A DNA stretch of 64,000 nucleotides from UBA2211 sp049302755 (GTDB lineage: Bacteria; Patescibacteriota; Minisyncoccia; Minisyncoccales; Minisyncoccaceae). Position 1 is the first letter of the stretch, and each line of letters opens with the position of its first letter. The notes below the pieces were generated by a model. The model searched no databases. It was not told where the DNA came from and was given only the letters and a program-made list of their open reading frames with translations. The stretch lies in assembly GCA_049302755.1 (NCBI GenBank), contig JBAQMK010000002.1:368007-432006 (forward strand), written 5' to 3'. This document shows, one piece after another, positions 48,328 to 56,562 of this stretch. Position numbers and translations under genes: made by a program.

Positions 48328-49188
48328 TTATATTTTTATGGCGGCTCTTAATTTAGACGATCTGCTTCTCGGATTAAGAGCTATCTCTTGATCTTCGGGA
48401 ACAATCGGCTTTTTGGTTATTATTTTAACTTCTCCGTTCTTTTCTTTCTCCTTCAGGAATTCTTTGATAATCCTGTCTTCTAAGGAATGGAAGGAAATGG
48501 CTACTAACCTTCCCTCCTTTTCTAACAGATTTAACGCCTCTGGGAGAGCTTTACGGAAGTTATCCAACTCGTTATTGACTTTGATGCGAAGTGCTTGGAA
48601 GGTTCTGGTGGCAAAGTGTGTTTTGCCGTGGTGATACCATCCGGGAGTCGCTTCTTTGATAATATTCACTAATTGCAAGGTACTTTTTATTCTTTCTCCT
48701 TTTCTTCTTTCAATAATCTTTTTTGCTATTTTTTTACTGAAATCTTCTTCGCCGTATTCTTTTAATATTTTTTCAATCTCATCTTCTCTCCATTCATTTA
48801 ATATTTCTTCAGCGGTTAATCCGGTTGAATAATTCATTATCAGCGGTTCGTCTTTGTTAAAGCTGAATCCCCTTTCCGCTTCATCGATATGGTAGGAAGA
48901 CATTCCGATATCAAATAGTATTCCACTAACCTTATCAAATCCATTCTCTTCTGCTATTTTTTTAATGTTAATGTATGAATCGTTCACAGGAATCAATCTA
49001 TCTATTTTTTCTTTTTCAATCTTTTCAAATATTTCTTTATCTATTTCGATTCCTAATACTTTTCCTTTGGTTTTTTTCAGTATCTCTCTGGTGTGTCCGC
49101 CACCGTTAAGGGTGCAGTCGATATAGTTTCCATTCGGCTTGATATCTAGGTATTCAATCACTTCTTTTAATAATACTGGTATGTGCAT
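48328..49188 (-). CDS. rsmH: 16S rRNA (cytosine-1402-N4) methyltransferase
   Basis: SAM-dependent enzyme (MraW). Motif I DCTLNGGGHTREIL, GILFDIGMSSYHID and the C-terminal ISFHSLEDRIIKEF are diagnostic; 286 residues. It starts 1 base after the mraZ stop. Confidence 0.95.
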   Translation of the reverse strand: MHIPVLLKEVIEYLDIKPNGNYIDCTLNGGGHTREILKKTKGKVLGIEIDKEIFEKIEKEKIDRLIPVNDSYINIKKIAEENGFDKVSGILFDIGMSSYHIDEAERGFSFNKDEPLIMNYSTGLTAEEILNEWREDEIEKILKEYGEEDFSKKIAKKIIERRKGERIKSTLQLVNIIKEATPGWYHHGKTHFATRTFQALRIKVNNELDNFRKALPEALNLLEKEGRLVAISFHSLEDRIIKEFLKEKEKNGEVKIITKKPIVPEDQEIALNPRSRSSKLRAAIKI

Positions 49189-49189
49189 T

Positions 49190-49621
49190 TTATATTCCTA
49201 ATTCTTTTAATCCTTCAGCCATGCTTTCAACTTGAGTGTTGGTTGTTTGTCCGTATTTCTTCCAAGCATCTTCATCCCAAATTTCAATTCTGTCGTATAG
49301 ACCGGCAATAACTACACTCTTATTTAGTTTGGCGTATTCTTTTAAATAATCAGGGATAAGGATTCGGCCTAAACTGTCAACTTTGACATCCATCGCTCCG
49401 GCTAGCATTACTCTCGCAAAGCTTCGGGCATTGGATTGTGATAAAGGAAGCTTGCTTAATTTATCAGCCAATTCGTTCCATTGTTTTTGCGGGTACAAAA
49501 AAAGGCATCCATCAATACCTCTGGTTATGACAGCGCCTTCTGATAAGACATTTCTAAATTTAGTAGGAATGGTTAACCTCTTCTTTGGGTCTAAATTGTA
49601 ATTGTATTGACCGATGATCAT
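49190..49621 (-). CDS. mraZ: Transcriptional regulator MraZ
   Basis: AbrB-like repressor of its own dcw operon. Two SpoVT-AbrB repeats (DPKKRLTIPTKFRNVL and VDSLGRILIPDYLKEYA). 143 residues from the ATG at 49621; a longer in-frame start would run over the operator repeats. Confidence 0.93.
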   Translation of the reverse strand: MIIGQYNYNLDPKKRLTIPTKFRNVLSEGAVITRGIDGCLFLYPQKQWNELADKLSKLPLSQSNARSFARVMLAGAMDVKVDSLGRILIPDYLKEYAKLNKSVVIAGLYDRIEIWDEDAWKKYGQTTNTQVESMAEGLKELGI

Positions 49622-49650
49622 GTTTTTGGTTATCCACTGGGTTTTAGCGT

Positions 49651-49670
49651 TTTCCACACTTTTCCCCACT
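49651..49670 (-). promoter_or_regulatory. MraZ-box direct repeats
   Basis: Minus strand AGTGGGGAAAAGTGTGGAAA: GTGG repeats at 10-base spacing downstream of the promoter and upstream of mraZ, with a third GTGG further on. This is the known MraZ-site arrangement. Confidence 0.65.
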
Positions 49671-49688
49671 TATTAACACTGTAAGACC

Positions 49689-49717
49689 ATTTTACACCAC
49701 TCGAAAAAACTTGTCAA
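49689..49717 (-). promoter_or_regulatory. Promoter of the mraZ operon
   Basis: Minus strand TTGACA (49717-49712), 17 bases, TAAAAT (49694-49689). Two further TTGACA/TTGACG copies lie just upstream. Confidence 0.8.
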
Positions 49718-49787
49718 CCACTTGTCAACACGTCAAAACCCCTTTATTTTAAAGGGTTTTTTTGAGTTATCCACAGGATAATAAAAA

Positions 49788-49806
49788 ACACCTTTTTAGG
49801 TGTTGA
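49788..49806 (-). terminator. Terminator after the Clp gene
   Basis: Minus strand AACACC-TAAAA-AGGTGTT then TTTT. A second hairpin (AAACCC/GGGTTT, 49738-49767) with a plus-strand T-tract follows. Confidence 0.75.
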
Positions 49807-49829
49807 TTATCCACAATGAAATTTCTTTA

Positions 49830-52343
49830 TTAAGAAATATTTATCGCAAAAGTATTGGGGTCAATTTGAATCTTACTTCCTTGCGGAATTGCATCTTTAA
49901 GTAGGTTTCGGGCAACAGTATTTTCCACTTTATCCTGAATGACTCTTTTCATTTCTCTAGCACCGTAAACCGGGTCATAGCTTAATTCAACGATTCTGTT
50001 CTTCAATTCTTCGGTAATGATTAATTGTATCTTTTTTGTCTTTAAATTATTATTCAATTTATTCAATTGTATCTGGGCAATCATTAATAAGTCTTCTTTG
50101 GTTAAAGACTTGAAAACGATCGTTCCGTCAAAACGGTTAATGAACTCCGGTCTAAAGGTTCCTTTTTCAAAGATATCACTCATTAACTCTCTTTTTATCT
50201 CCGGCATCTCCTTATCCTCTTCCAATGCCTTTAAAATGGTCTTGTAGCCGGCGTTTGAGGTGGCGATGATAATAGTGTTAGTAAAGCTGATTTTTCTTCC
50301 CAGGTTGTCGTTTACATACCCCTCATCTAAAACCTGAAGGAAGACATTAAGAATATCGGGATGAGCTTTTTCTATTTCATCCAATAGAACCAAAGAGAAC
50401 GGATTTTCTGAAACTTGAGAAGTTAAGATTCCTGGCTGGCCGCCGGAACCGAGCAGTCTCGGAATATCATCGATTCTTTGAAATTCAGACATATCGATTC
50501 TGACCATTTTTTCTTCCGAGCCGAAATATGTTTCCGCCAAAGCTTTAGCCGTTTCTGTTTTTCCGACTCCGGTCGGTCCTAAGAATAAAAAGCTTCCCAT
50601 TGGTCCTTTTCTGGTTTGGACACCTGTTCTCGCTCTTCGCAAAGCTGAAGATATTTCACTAATCGCTTCTTCTTGTCCGACCACTCTTTTATGTAGTGTT
50701 TCTTCAAGGTTTAATAAGACTTCTTTTTCTTTGCTTCTGATTTTTCCCACCGGAATTTTTGTTTTTTCTGAAAGCATCTTGTCGATGTGTTCCGGCAAAA
50801 CAATATTTGTCTCGGCGTCCCGACTGCTATATATCACCGCTTCGTCTAAAAGATTAATAGCTTTTTGCGGGAAAGGAAAATTAGAAATATATTTTTCACA
50901 CAAAACAACCGTTTCTTTCAAAGAATTGAAAGGAATGAATTTTTGATGTTCGGTTTCCAATCTGAAAACTTTATTTTCTAAAAGATGAAGAGTGTCTTCG
51001 ATACTCATTTCCTCAACTTCTATTTTTTGGAATTGAGCTAAAAGCGATGGCTTGTCTTCAATGTATTGATGTAATCCTTTGAAAGAAGTCAGGCAGATGG
51101 TCTTAAAGGATGGAGAATTCAAGTACGGTCCTAAGATTCCAGAAATATCAACGACTCCGGCCTTCTGTTTGCCGCCTAAGAAGTCATGAATGTCATTGAT
51201 GATTAAAATTACGTTGCCGGCATTAGAAACTTCTCTGAAACACTGTTCCAAAATTCTTTCCATCTGTTCAAAAGAAGTAGTGGTTGAAGAAAGAGAAATA
51301 ATGTCGAGTTCAAGAAAACGATTATTGTTTACATTCGGCAAAGATTGTCCGATGAGACTTTTTTTGATTAATCCGTGAATGATGTTTTTTCTTCCCACTC
51401 CCGGCTCACCGATAATCAAAGCATTGCCGGCATCTTTCTTTGACAAAATTCTTTCCAGTTGAGAAACGCTATTTTTCTGAGTAACAATATCTTCAAAGCC
51501 CCTTCTTTTGACGATCTCGGTCCAGTCGATTGAATAACTGTCTAAAGTGGGAGTATAACCAGCGGTCCAGTCTTTTCCCAAGGAGCCGAACTTCAAAAGA
51601 TTTTCATAATCCCAGAATTCTTTCCTCTTTTGCATTTTTATATATATCCTTTCCTGCCATTCGTTTACCTTTTCAAAATCTTCTTCTTCAATATCGGATT
51701 CAATAATGATTTGTTTTAAATTAGGTTCAACTTTAACCAAAGCCGCGATGACATCACCTTCTTTTATTTCTTCTCCTCCTCTTTTCAATGATATTCTTCC
51801 CGCTTCTTCGAAAATTGCTTCAAACTCTTCTCTTGATATTTGAGTTGAATAATCTTTTGAATTTAATTCTTTTTTTAATCCGTTCAAGTCAATCAACAGT
51901 CTTGAGAAAATAAAAATGATTTTAGGATTCTTGGTATCCAAGAAGGCTTCCAAAATTATTTCGTAATTTGGATAAAGCAAGCCTTTTCCTTTTGAATTTC
52001 TATTAGCTTCGTCCAGATATTTGGCCGATTTCAAATTAAAAAACTTAGCTAGATTTTCTCTCTTATCGCTCAAAGCTTTTTCCAGAGTTGTGTTTTTTTT
52101 CAGTTTTTTCAGGCACTCATTGAAAAAAGAATTAAGATTATACATTAAGAAGAAAAAAGACAGAGTAATGATAGCTCCTCCGAAAAGCTGTTCAGTTTCT
52201 TTAGCATTAATGAAGTTGAAGATATAGAAAGCGATAAAGGCCACAAAACAGATAAGCGAAATCTTTTTAATGAGATTAAGACACCAGAAGAAAGGTTCTG
52301 TTTGTGCTATTTCGCAGATATCTGTTTTTTCTAAGTTAATCAT
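49830..52343 (-). CDS. Membrane-anchored Clp-family AAA+ ATPase with degenerate D1
   Basis: 837 residues. Two membrane helices (about 25-47 and 53-72) replace the usual ClpN start. First AAA domain: Walker A GEPGVGRKNI (K to R, T to K) and Walker B IINDIHDF (DE to ND), both degenerate. Second domain intact: GPTGVGKTETAKA and LLDEIEKAHPD. ClpC/ClpB-like unfoldase; protease partner unknown. Overlaps the upstream membrane gene by 4 bases. Confidence 0.88.
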   Translation of the reverse strand: MINLEKTDICEIAQTEPFFWCLNLIKKISLICFVAFIAFYIFNFINAKETEQLFGGAIITLSFFFLMYNLNSFFNECLKKLKKNTTLEKALSDKRENLAKFFNLKSAKYLDEANRNSKGKGLLYPNYEIILEAFLDTKNPKIIFIFSRLLIDLNGLKKELNSKDYSTQISREEFEAIFEEAGRISLKRGGEEIKEGDVIAALVKVEPNLKQIIIESDIEEEDFEKVNEWQERIYIKMQKRKEFWDYENLLKFGSLGKDWTAGYTPTLDSYSIDWTEIVKRRGFEDIVTQKNSVSQLERILSKKDAGNALIIGEPGVGRKNIIHGLIKKSLIGQSLPNVNNNRFLELDIISLSSTTTSFEQMERILEQCFREVSNAGNVILIINDIHDFLGGKQKAGVVDISGILGPYLNSPSFKTICLTSFKGLHQYIEDKPSLLAQFQKIEVEEMSIEDTLHLLENKVFRLETEHQKFIPFNSLKETVVLCEKYISNFPFPQKAINLLDEAVIYSSRDAETNIVLPEHIDKMLSEKTKIPVGKIRSKEKEVLLNLEETLHKRVVGQEEAISEISSALRRARTGVQTRKGPMGSFLFLGPTGVGKTETAKALAETYFGSEEKMVRIDMSEFQRIDDIPRLLGSGGQPGILTSQVSENPFSLVLLDEIEKAHPDILNVFLQVLDEGYVNDNLGRKISFTNTIIIATSNAGYKTILKALEEDKEMPEIKRELMSDIFEKGTFRPEFINRFDGTIVFKSLTKEDLLMIAQIQLNKLNNNLKTKKIQLIITEELKNRIVELSYDPVYGAREMKRVIQDKVENTVARNLLKDAIPQGSKIQIDPNTFAINIS

Positions 52344-52714
52344 AAGTATTTAAAGCCGTAGATTAGAGCTGCAATAAAGAAGAAAGGATAAACAATTGAA
52401 GCGAAGAATAAGGCTATTCCCAAAATTAAAACAATAATTTCGTAGATTAAGAAGAAAACAATCAGGAAAAGCCTCATAATAAATCCGATTATTCGAGTGA
52501 TGATATTGGAAAAGAAGACTTCAAAGTATTTACCGATATCGAATCCCCGGCCGTAATCCCAGAGATATCTTCGCCAAGGAGAAAAAAGAGAGCGCAAGGT
52601 CTCTTTTATCGAAAAGAAGTCGAATCCAAAAGCAAGATAGTTTTTTAAGATCAATAAAACTTTTTGAGGAGTGAGTATTAGCTGCCAGTATAGATATTTG
52701 ATAAAAATATTCAT
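52340..52714 (-). CDS. Membrane protein paired with the Clp ATPase
   Basis: 124 residues; amphipathic N-terminal half (SLFSPWRRYLWDYGRGFD) and two to three hydrophobic helices at the C-terminus. Unknown family. The 4-base overlap with the membrane Clp gene suggests a shared complex. Confidence 0.7.
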   Translation of the reverse strand: MNIFIKYLYWQLILTPQKVLLILKNYLAFGFDFFSIKETLRSLFSPWRRYLWDYGRGFDIGKYFEVFFSNIITRIIGFIMRLFLIVFFLIYEIIVLILGIALFFASIVYPFFFIAALIYGFKYL

Positions 52715-52786
52715 TCTTTTCGGCAATTTTTTATGTCGTTATATTGATTATAACTGTTTTGATTAAAATGTCCATAATTTTGACTC

Positions 52787-52814
52787 TTGACAATAATCTT
52801 TCCATAATTATAAT
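52787..52814 (+). promoter_or_regulatory. Promoter of the acidic protein
   Basis: TTGACA (52787-52792), 16 bases, TATAAT (52809-52814); start near 52821, leader about 96 bases. Confidence 0.85.
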
Positions 52815-52840
52815 GGATAACATCAATAGAAAAAGGTCGG

Positions 52841-52891
52841 CACTTTATAATAAAAATAACAAATATTATCTTTTTAAAAAAAGATAAAGTG
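52841..52891 (+). promoter_or_regulatory. Hairpin in the acidic-protein leader
   Basis: Outer arms CACTTTAT/ATAAAGTG with an inner TTATCTTTTT/AAAAAGATAA stem, 25 bases before the ATG. Possible RNA control element. Confidence 0.5.
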
Positions 52892-52916
52892 TTCACAATT
52901 AACCTTTAATAAAATT

Positions 52917-53186
52917 ATGATTTTTGAAGAAGAAATAAACGAAAAAGTATCAATGTTAGAAGAAGATGAATCTTGTGAAGCTCCTGAAGAAGAAGAGACA
53001 AAAGAGGAAGAAACAGAAGAAGACGAAGAAGTCACCGGAGAATTTGATTCTGATGATGAAGTCTCTGATGATGAGGAGGACGAGGACGAAGAAGATGATG
53101 ACATCGATGACGATGACATTGATGACGATGATGACATTGACGAAGAATTAGGCGACGACGACGCTGATGCGGACGAAGAAGAATAA
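52917..53186 (+). CDS. Ultra-acidic 89-residue protein
   Basis: More than half of the residues are Asp or Glu, with an Asp-rich C-terminal half and one Cys. Intrinsically disordered; function unknown. It could buffer cations, chaperone basic ribosomal proteins or mimic nucleic acid; none can be chosen from sequence. Real-gene evidence: perfect promoter, ATG, GC-rich hairpin after the stop. Confidence 0.7.
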   Translation: MIFEEEINEKVSMLEEDESCEAPEEEETKEEETEEDEEVTGEFDSDDEVSDDEEDEDEEDDDIDDDDIDDDDDIDEELGDDDADADEEE

Positions 53187-53198
53187 TATTCAATTAAT

Positions 53199-53218
53199 GG
53201 CCCCGCAAGTGCGGGGCT
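53199..53218 (+). terminator. GC-rich hairpin after the acidic gene
   Basis: GCCCCGC-AAGT-GCGGGGC stem; the following bases (TTGATTATT) form a weak T-tract. Confidence 0.55.
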
Positions 53219-53280
53219 TGATTATTGCTTTTTTATTCTTTAGTTGATATAATCCAAAATATAATAATAAAAAACACGTC

Positions 53281-54009
53281 ATGAAAATCAAGTTAGACAG
53301 GTGGAAAATTGCCACCATAATCCTTGCAATCGTTTCTATCGTTCTCGCAGTAATGCTTTCTCAGTCATTGTTCGGTTCTCCTAATAAAGCAGCCGATAAA
53401 GCAATTGAATATATCAATAAATATTTATTAGCCGAAGGTTCTACTGCAACTTTAGTAAGCGTTGATAATGATAAAATCGGAAATCTTAGAAAAATAACCA
53501 TTGAGATTGCCGGAAACAAATTTGGTTCATATGTAAGCACTGATGGTAAATATCTTTTTGCTTCTGAACCGTATGATATGAGTAAAGATCCTAATGAAGG
53601 AACAACACCTAATACACAAACCGGAACAACAGTAGAGACTACTGGAACCGAATTGGACGGAAGTTTCTTGGAAGCAAAAGACACTGAAGTTTGTACTGAG
53701 GATGGAAAGCCGATTGTTTATTTCTTCGGTTCAGCCGGTTGTCCTCATTGTGTTTGGGAGAAACCGATTTTAAAAAGTGTTGTTGATGAATTTGGAAGCG
53801 CTATTTCCTACCACGAGAATATTGATTCTGAAACTGATTTAGATGTTTTCAATAAATACAGCACTGGATCAGTTCCGACTATAGTAATTGGTTGTAAATA
53901 TTTCAGAATCGGATCAGGTGAAAATGCCGGTGAAGAATCTGAAAAAGTCTCTTTAAAGAAGATTATGTGTCTTGCCACAGGAAATCAACCAAGTAGCCTT
54001 TGTCAGTAA
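53281..54009 (+). CDS. Membrane-anchored thioredoxin-fold protein (CPHC)
   Basis: 242 residues. Signal anchor at 10-30, a small alpha/beta domain, a Thr-rich linker (about 107-122), then a thioredoxin-like domain with FGSAGCPHCVWEKP and cis-Pro in GSVPTIV. Extra Cys at IGCKYF, IMCLA and the last CQ. Probable extracytoplasmic thiol oxidoreductase. Confidence 0.8.
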   Translation: MKIKLDRWKIATIILAIVSIVLAVMLSQSLFGSPNKAADKAIEYINKYLLAEGSTATLVSVDNDKIGNLRKITIEIAGNKFGSYVSTDGKYLFASEPYDMSKDPNEGTTPNTQTGTTVETTGTELDGSFLEAKDTEVCTEDGKPIVYFFGSAGCPHCVWEKPILKSVVDEFGSAISYHENIDSETDLDVFNKYSTGSVPTIVIGCKYFRIGSGENAGEESEKVSLKKIMCLATGNQPSSLCQ

Positions 54010-54020
54010 TTTAAAACAAA

Positions 54021-54041
54021 GCACCCTAACCGGGTGTTTTT
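54021..54041 (+). terminator. Terminator of the thioredoxin-fold gene
   Basis: CACCC-TAACC-GGGTG followed by TTTTTG. Confidence 0.85.
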
Positions 54042-54057
54042 GTTTTCTTGACCACTC

Positions 54058-54086
54058 TTGACAAAATTAATCAAAAGAGTTATTGT
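54058..54086 (+). promoter_or_regulatory. Promoter of the large non-coding RNA
   Basis: TTGACA (54058-54063), 17 bases, TATTGT (54081-54086). Confidence 0.75.
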
Positions 54087-54092
54087 ATGGCT

Positions 54093-54852
54093 TGTAAGTT
54101 AAACAGTTCATTTTATTTAAATAAGAAGATGGTTTTGGTGGTTGTTTTAAGGGATATCAATTATTCTTGAAAACAGCCACCAAATGTGGCACTAGAAAGC
54201 TATTGCACGTACGAATGTTGAATATATCCCCCTGATTCCACTCATGGAGGTGGTGGGAAATATGATCGTGATAAGGTTCACTAACAACACCCACGTGATG
54301 AATTCCGTTGCCGAGATCCGCCTGTAATCCTGGCCTGCCCGGGACCCCCTGAAAGGAGAACTCCATGATTCGAGAACTTTAGCAGTTCGGCGCTTCTTAG
54401 CGCCGCTGGATGATGAGGATTCTATCCTCACTCATGTTTCTGACCTGAAGGGCGACGAGTTCAAATAGGTTATAGCTCATCATCGGAGCGTTAGAGCCGG
54501 TATCTTAGAGAAGCGTTTCTGCTCTCACAATGTTAGCGACATCGACGCCCGCTCACGCCCCCGGAAGATCAGCTTTTTCTCGTCCCCCGCGACACCCGAA
54601 CAAATTTATAGCAATCAAAAAGGGAGAATTGCTAAAAGGCTACACAAATAGCTAAAGTGAGGTTAAGTGGTTTCCACAAACAACCAAGGTTTGAAGGGCG
54701 CCCAAAGGGAGTGATTCAACAGACCGAAAACAGATACCCTACAAGTATCTCAAGTAGGCTAAGAAATATCCCGAAAGCCCTCTCCCCAACCAATCAATCT
54801 TCTTATTTCAAACACCGCCGCGCAAACAAAATTGTTTACGCGGTTTTCTTTT
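54093..54852 (+). ncRNA. Large candidate structured RNA (~760 nt)
   Basis: An 888-base gap with no normal gene. Own promoter, and an intrinsic terminator CCGCG-AAACA/TGTTT-CGCGG plus T-tract at 54818-54852. Strong local stems: TTTGGTGG...CCACCAAA (54134-54184, about 16 bp), GGCGC/GCGCC (54389-54404), GAGGAT/ATCCTC (54415-54429), GAGA...TCTC near 54509-54527. GC-richer than its surroundings. It lacks RNase P (GGAAAGUCC) and tmRNA signatures that I could see. It may instead be a multi-peptide mRNA. Confidence 0.5.
54262..54327 (+). CDS. Possible 21-residue peptide inside the large RNA
   Basis: ATG with GGAGG 11 bases upstream; peptide MIVIRFTNNTHVMNSVAEIRL. An earlier in-frame ATG at 54244 adds six residues. 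A further SD-ATG pair with a 5-codon ORF starts at 54364. Too short to prove. Confidence 0.25.
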   Translation: MIVIRFTNNTHVMNSVAEIRL

Positions 54853-54861
54853 TTATGAAAC

Positions 54862-54884
54862 AAAAAACTCCGTTTTCACGGAGT
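54862..54884 (-). terminator. rplL terminator
   Basis: Minus strand ACTCCGT-GAAA-ACGGAGT followed by TTTTTT. Confidence 0.9.
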
Positions 54885-54897
54885 CGTTTTGTTATTC

Positions 54898-55311
54898 TTA
54901 TTTTAATTCTACAGTTGCACCAGCTTCTGTGAATTTCTTTTTCATTTCTTCAGCTTCTTCCTTCTTAGCGTCCTCCTTGATTGTCTGAGGAGCGGTAGCG
55001 ATAGCATCAACTAAGTCCTTGGCTTCTTTTAATCCTTTCTGAGTCAAATCTCTTACCACCTTGATGACTTCGATTTTCTTGTCACCGGCTGATGTTAATA
55101 CTACGTTGAAAGAAGATTTCTCTTCAGCAGCGGCAGCGCCGGCAGCTGGAGCGGCAGCGGCAGCCATCATTTGAGGAGCAGCTGATACGCCGAACTTCTT
55201 TTCTAATACTTTTACTAATTCAGCTAAATCTAAAACTGACATTTTTTCTACTTCTTCGACTAACTTTTTGAACTTTTCAGGAACTTCTACTGTTTCTATT
55301 TCTTCTGCCAT
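54898..55311 (-). CDS. rplL: 50S ribosomal protein bL12
   Basis: Stalk protein that recruits translational GTPases. N-terminal dimerisation part (MSVLDLAELVKVLEKKFGVSA), Ala-rich hinge, and C-terminal domain with KIEVIKVVRDLTQKGLKEAK. 137 residues, with a slightly long N-terminus. 21 bases after rplJ. Confidence 0.96.
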   Translation of the reverse strand: MAEEIETVEVPEKFKKLVEEVEKMSVLDLAELVKVLEKKFGVSAAPQMMAAAAAPAAGAAAAEEKSSFNVVLTSAGDKKIEVIKVVRDLTQKGLKEAKDLVDAIATAPQTIKEDAKKEEAEEMKKKFTEAGATVELK

Positions 55312-55332
55312 ATTTTTATATTTTATTATTTA

Positions 55333-55854
55333 TTATGCTTTCTGATCTCTGATTTGAGAAAGGGCTAATACCAATTTCCTCATATTTCCAGAAAGAACTC
55401 CGACTAGGTTAGTTGCTGGAGCGGATAATGTTCCAACAAGCATTCCCAATAATTGTTCTTTGCTTGGCAATTCGGCTAATCTGATAACATCGGCCATTTC
55501 GCAAAACTTGTTTTCCAAGAATCCTCCTAAAATCTTAGCGTTAGTATTCTCTTTTGAGAATTGATACACTATTTTGCTGGGAGCGATTTCATCTTCGTAA
55601 CCGAAGACGATGGCTACTTCCCCGGCTAATTTATTTGAATCAAGGGAAACGTTTTTATTCTTTAGAGCGATTTCCATCAAACTCTTTTTGGCGACTTTCA
55701 TTTCACTGCCTTCTTTCTTAAGGTTTTCCCTTAATTTAGCCAATTCTTTGACCTTAATCTTGCTGAAATCCATAAAAACGATTGATTTCTGCTTTTCGAT
55801 TTTGGTTTCTAAGTCAGTGATGATTTTTTGTTTCTGTTCTCTTGTTAATGCCAT
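55333..55854 (-). CDS. rplJ: 50S ribosomal protein uL10
   Basis: Stalk base protein that binds bL12 dimers through its C-terminal helix. MALTREQKQKIITDLETK at the start and FMDFSKIKVKELAKLRENLK identify it; 173 residues. Genes rplK and rplA, usually upstream, are not adjacent. A structured attenuator leader precedes it. Confidence 0.95.
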   Translation of the reverse strand: MALTREQKQKIITDLETKIEKQKSIVFMDFSKIKVKELAKLRENLKKEGSEMKVAKKSLMEIALKNKNVSLDSNKLAGEVAIVFGYEDEIAPSKIVYQFSKENTNAKILGGFLENKFCEMADVIRLAELPSKEQLLGMLVGTLSAPATNLVGVLSGNMRKLVLALSQIRDQKA

Positions 55855-55860
55855 ATAATT

Positions 55861-55951
55861 AAAAAATCTGTGATTCCACAGACGACCTAATACAATATTG
55901 CTATTGTTTTTTCCTCAACAGGACTTATGTAATGCCTGTTTTCTGTGGAAT
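55861..55951 (-). promoter_or_regulatory. rplJ leader with mutually exclusive stems
   Basis: Minus-strand RNA. A long-range 10-bp pair ATTCCACAGA (55951-55942) with TCTGTGGAAT (55882-55873), enclosing an AACAGG/CCTGTT hairpin (55940-55917). TCTGTG can instead pair with CACAGA (55882-55867) to form a terminator hairpin followed by TTTTTT (55866-55861). This fits L10-type autogenous attenuation. Confidence 0.75.
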
Positions 55952-55967
55952 ATTTATTTATGTTGTT

Positions 55968-55995
55968 AGTATATCAATTTTTAGCTTTTTGTCAA
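55968..55995 (-). promoter_or_regulatory. rplJL promoter
   Basis: Minus strand TTGACA (55995-55990), 16 bases, TATACT (55973-55968). The -35 box lies in the last codons of the DJ-1 gene; leader about 107 bases. Confidence 0.82.
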
Positions 55996-56505
55996 ATAGG
56001 CGGCAATGGCTTCACCGAATTCTTGAGCGTATTCAGCGTTTTCTGCGGTAATGATATTTCCGTCCTGAACAATGGACTTTCTTTCATAGATGCCATCGTT
56101 TAATTGAAGGATTCTGATGGCTGATTTATCCATATCGGTAGACCAGACAGTCGCTCTCTTTTCTTTCAAGATTCCTGATTTGGCCAGTAATGTCGGAGCA
56201 ATACAGATAGCAGCAATGAGCTTTTTCATGATCACGGCTTTCCTTAATATCATATAAGTCATCTCATTATCAAAGAGCTTCACTGCTCCTAGACCTCCGG
56301 CAAAGACAATGGCGTCGAAGTCATCGACGTTCAAGTCATCAATCAAAAGGTCAGCAAAAGCTTCCCCGCCGAATTTTCCAATCGCTTTGGTTTTATCGCA
56401 AACCGTGGTAACGGAAATGCCGTTCTTTTCAAGAACTTCTTTGGTGACGAAATATTCTTCATCACGAAAGTTTTCTGAAGCGATGATAATGGCTGCTTTT
56501 TTCAT
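55981..56505 (-). CDS. DJ-1/PfpI family protein
   Basis: 174 residues, alpha/beta fold with the nucleophile Cys in AAICIAPTLLAKSG and the preceding VFAGGLGAVKLF. Members include deglycases/chaperones and proteases; activity not defined. Cytoplasmic. Confidence 0.85.
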   Translation of the reverse strand: MKKAAIIIASENFRDEEYFVTKEVLEKNGISVTTVCDKTKAIGKFGGEAFADLLIDDLNVDDFDAIVFAGGLGAVKLFDNEMTYMILRKAVIMKKLIAAICIAPTLLAKSGILKEKRATVWSTDMDKSAIRILQLNDGIYERKSIVQDGNIITAENAEYAQEFGEAIAAYLTKS

Positions 56506-56544
56506 ATGGTAATATTATATCACTTTTATTTTATAAAAAAAGAG

Positions 56545-56562
56545 AGACGGCTATGTCGTCTC
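56545..56562 (-). terminator. Terminator of the 109-residue gene
   Basis: Minus strand GAGACG-ACATAGC-CGTCTC then TCTTTTTTT. Confidence 0.8.

Noticed and set aside
52874..53137. Ser-repeat frame antisense to the acidic protein
   Set aside because: Poly-Ser is the mirror of Asp/Glu codons; no promoter or start signals.
54093..54852. RNase P RNA, tmRNA or group II intron
   Set aside because: I could not find GGAAAGUCC/ACAGAA, a tRNA-like end, a tag ORF, or a domain V hairpin on either strand; a covariance search would decide.
54657..54932. 91-codon plus-strand frame near the end of the large RNA
   Set aside because: It runs through the RNA's terminator and into rplL's terminator; no SD and no protein-like pattern.
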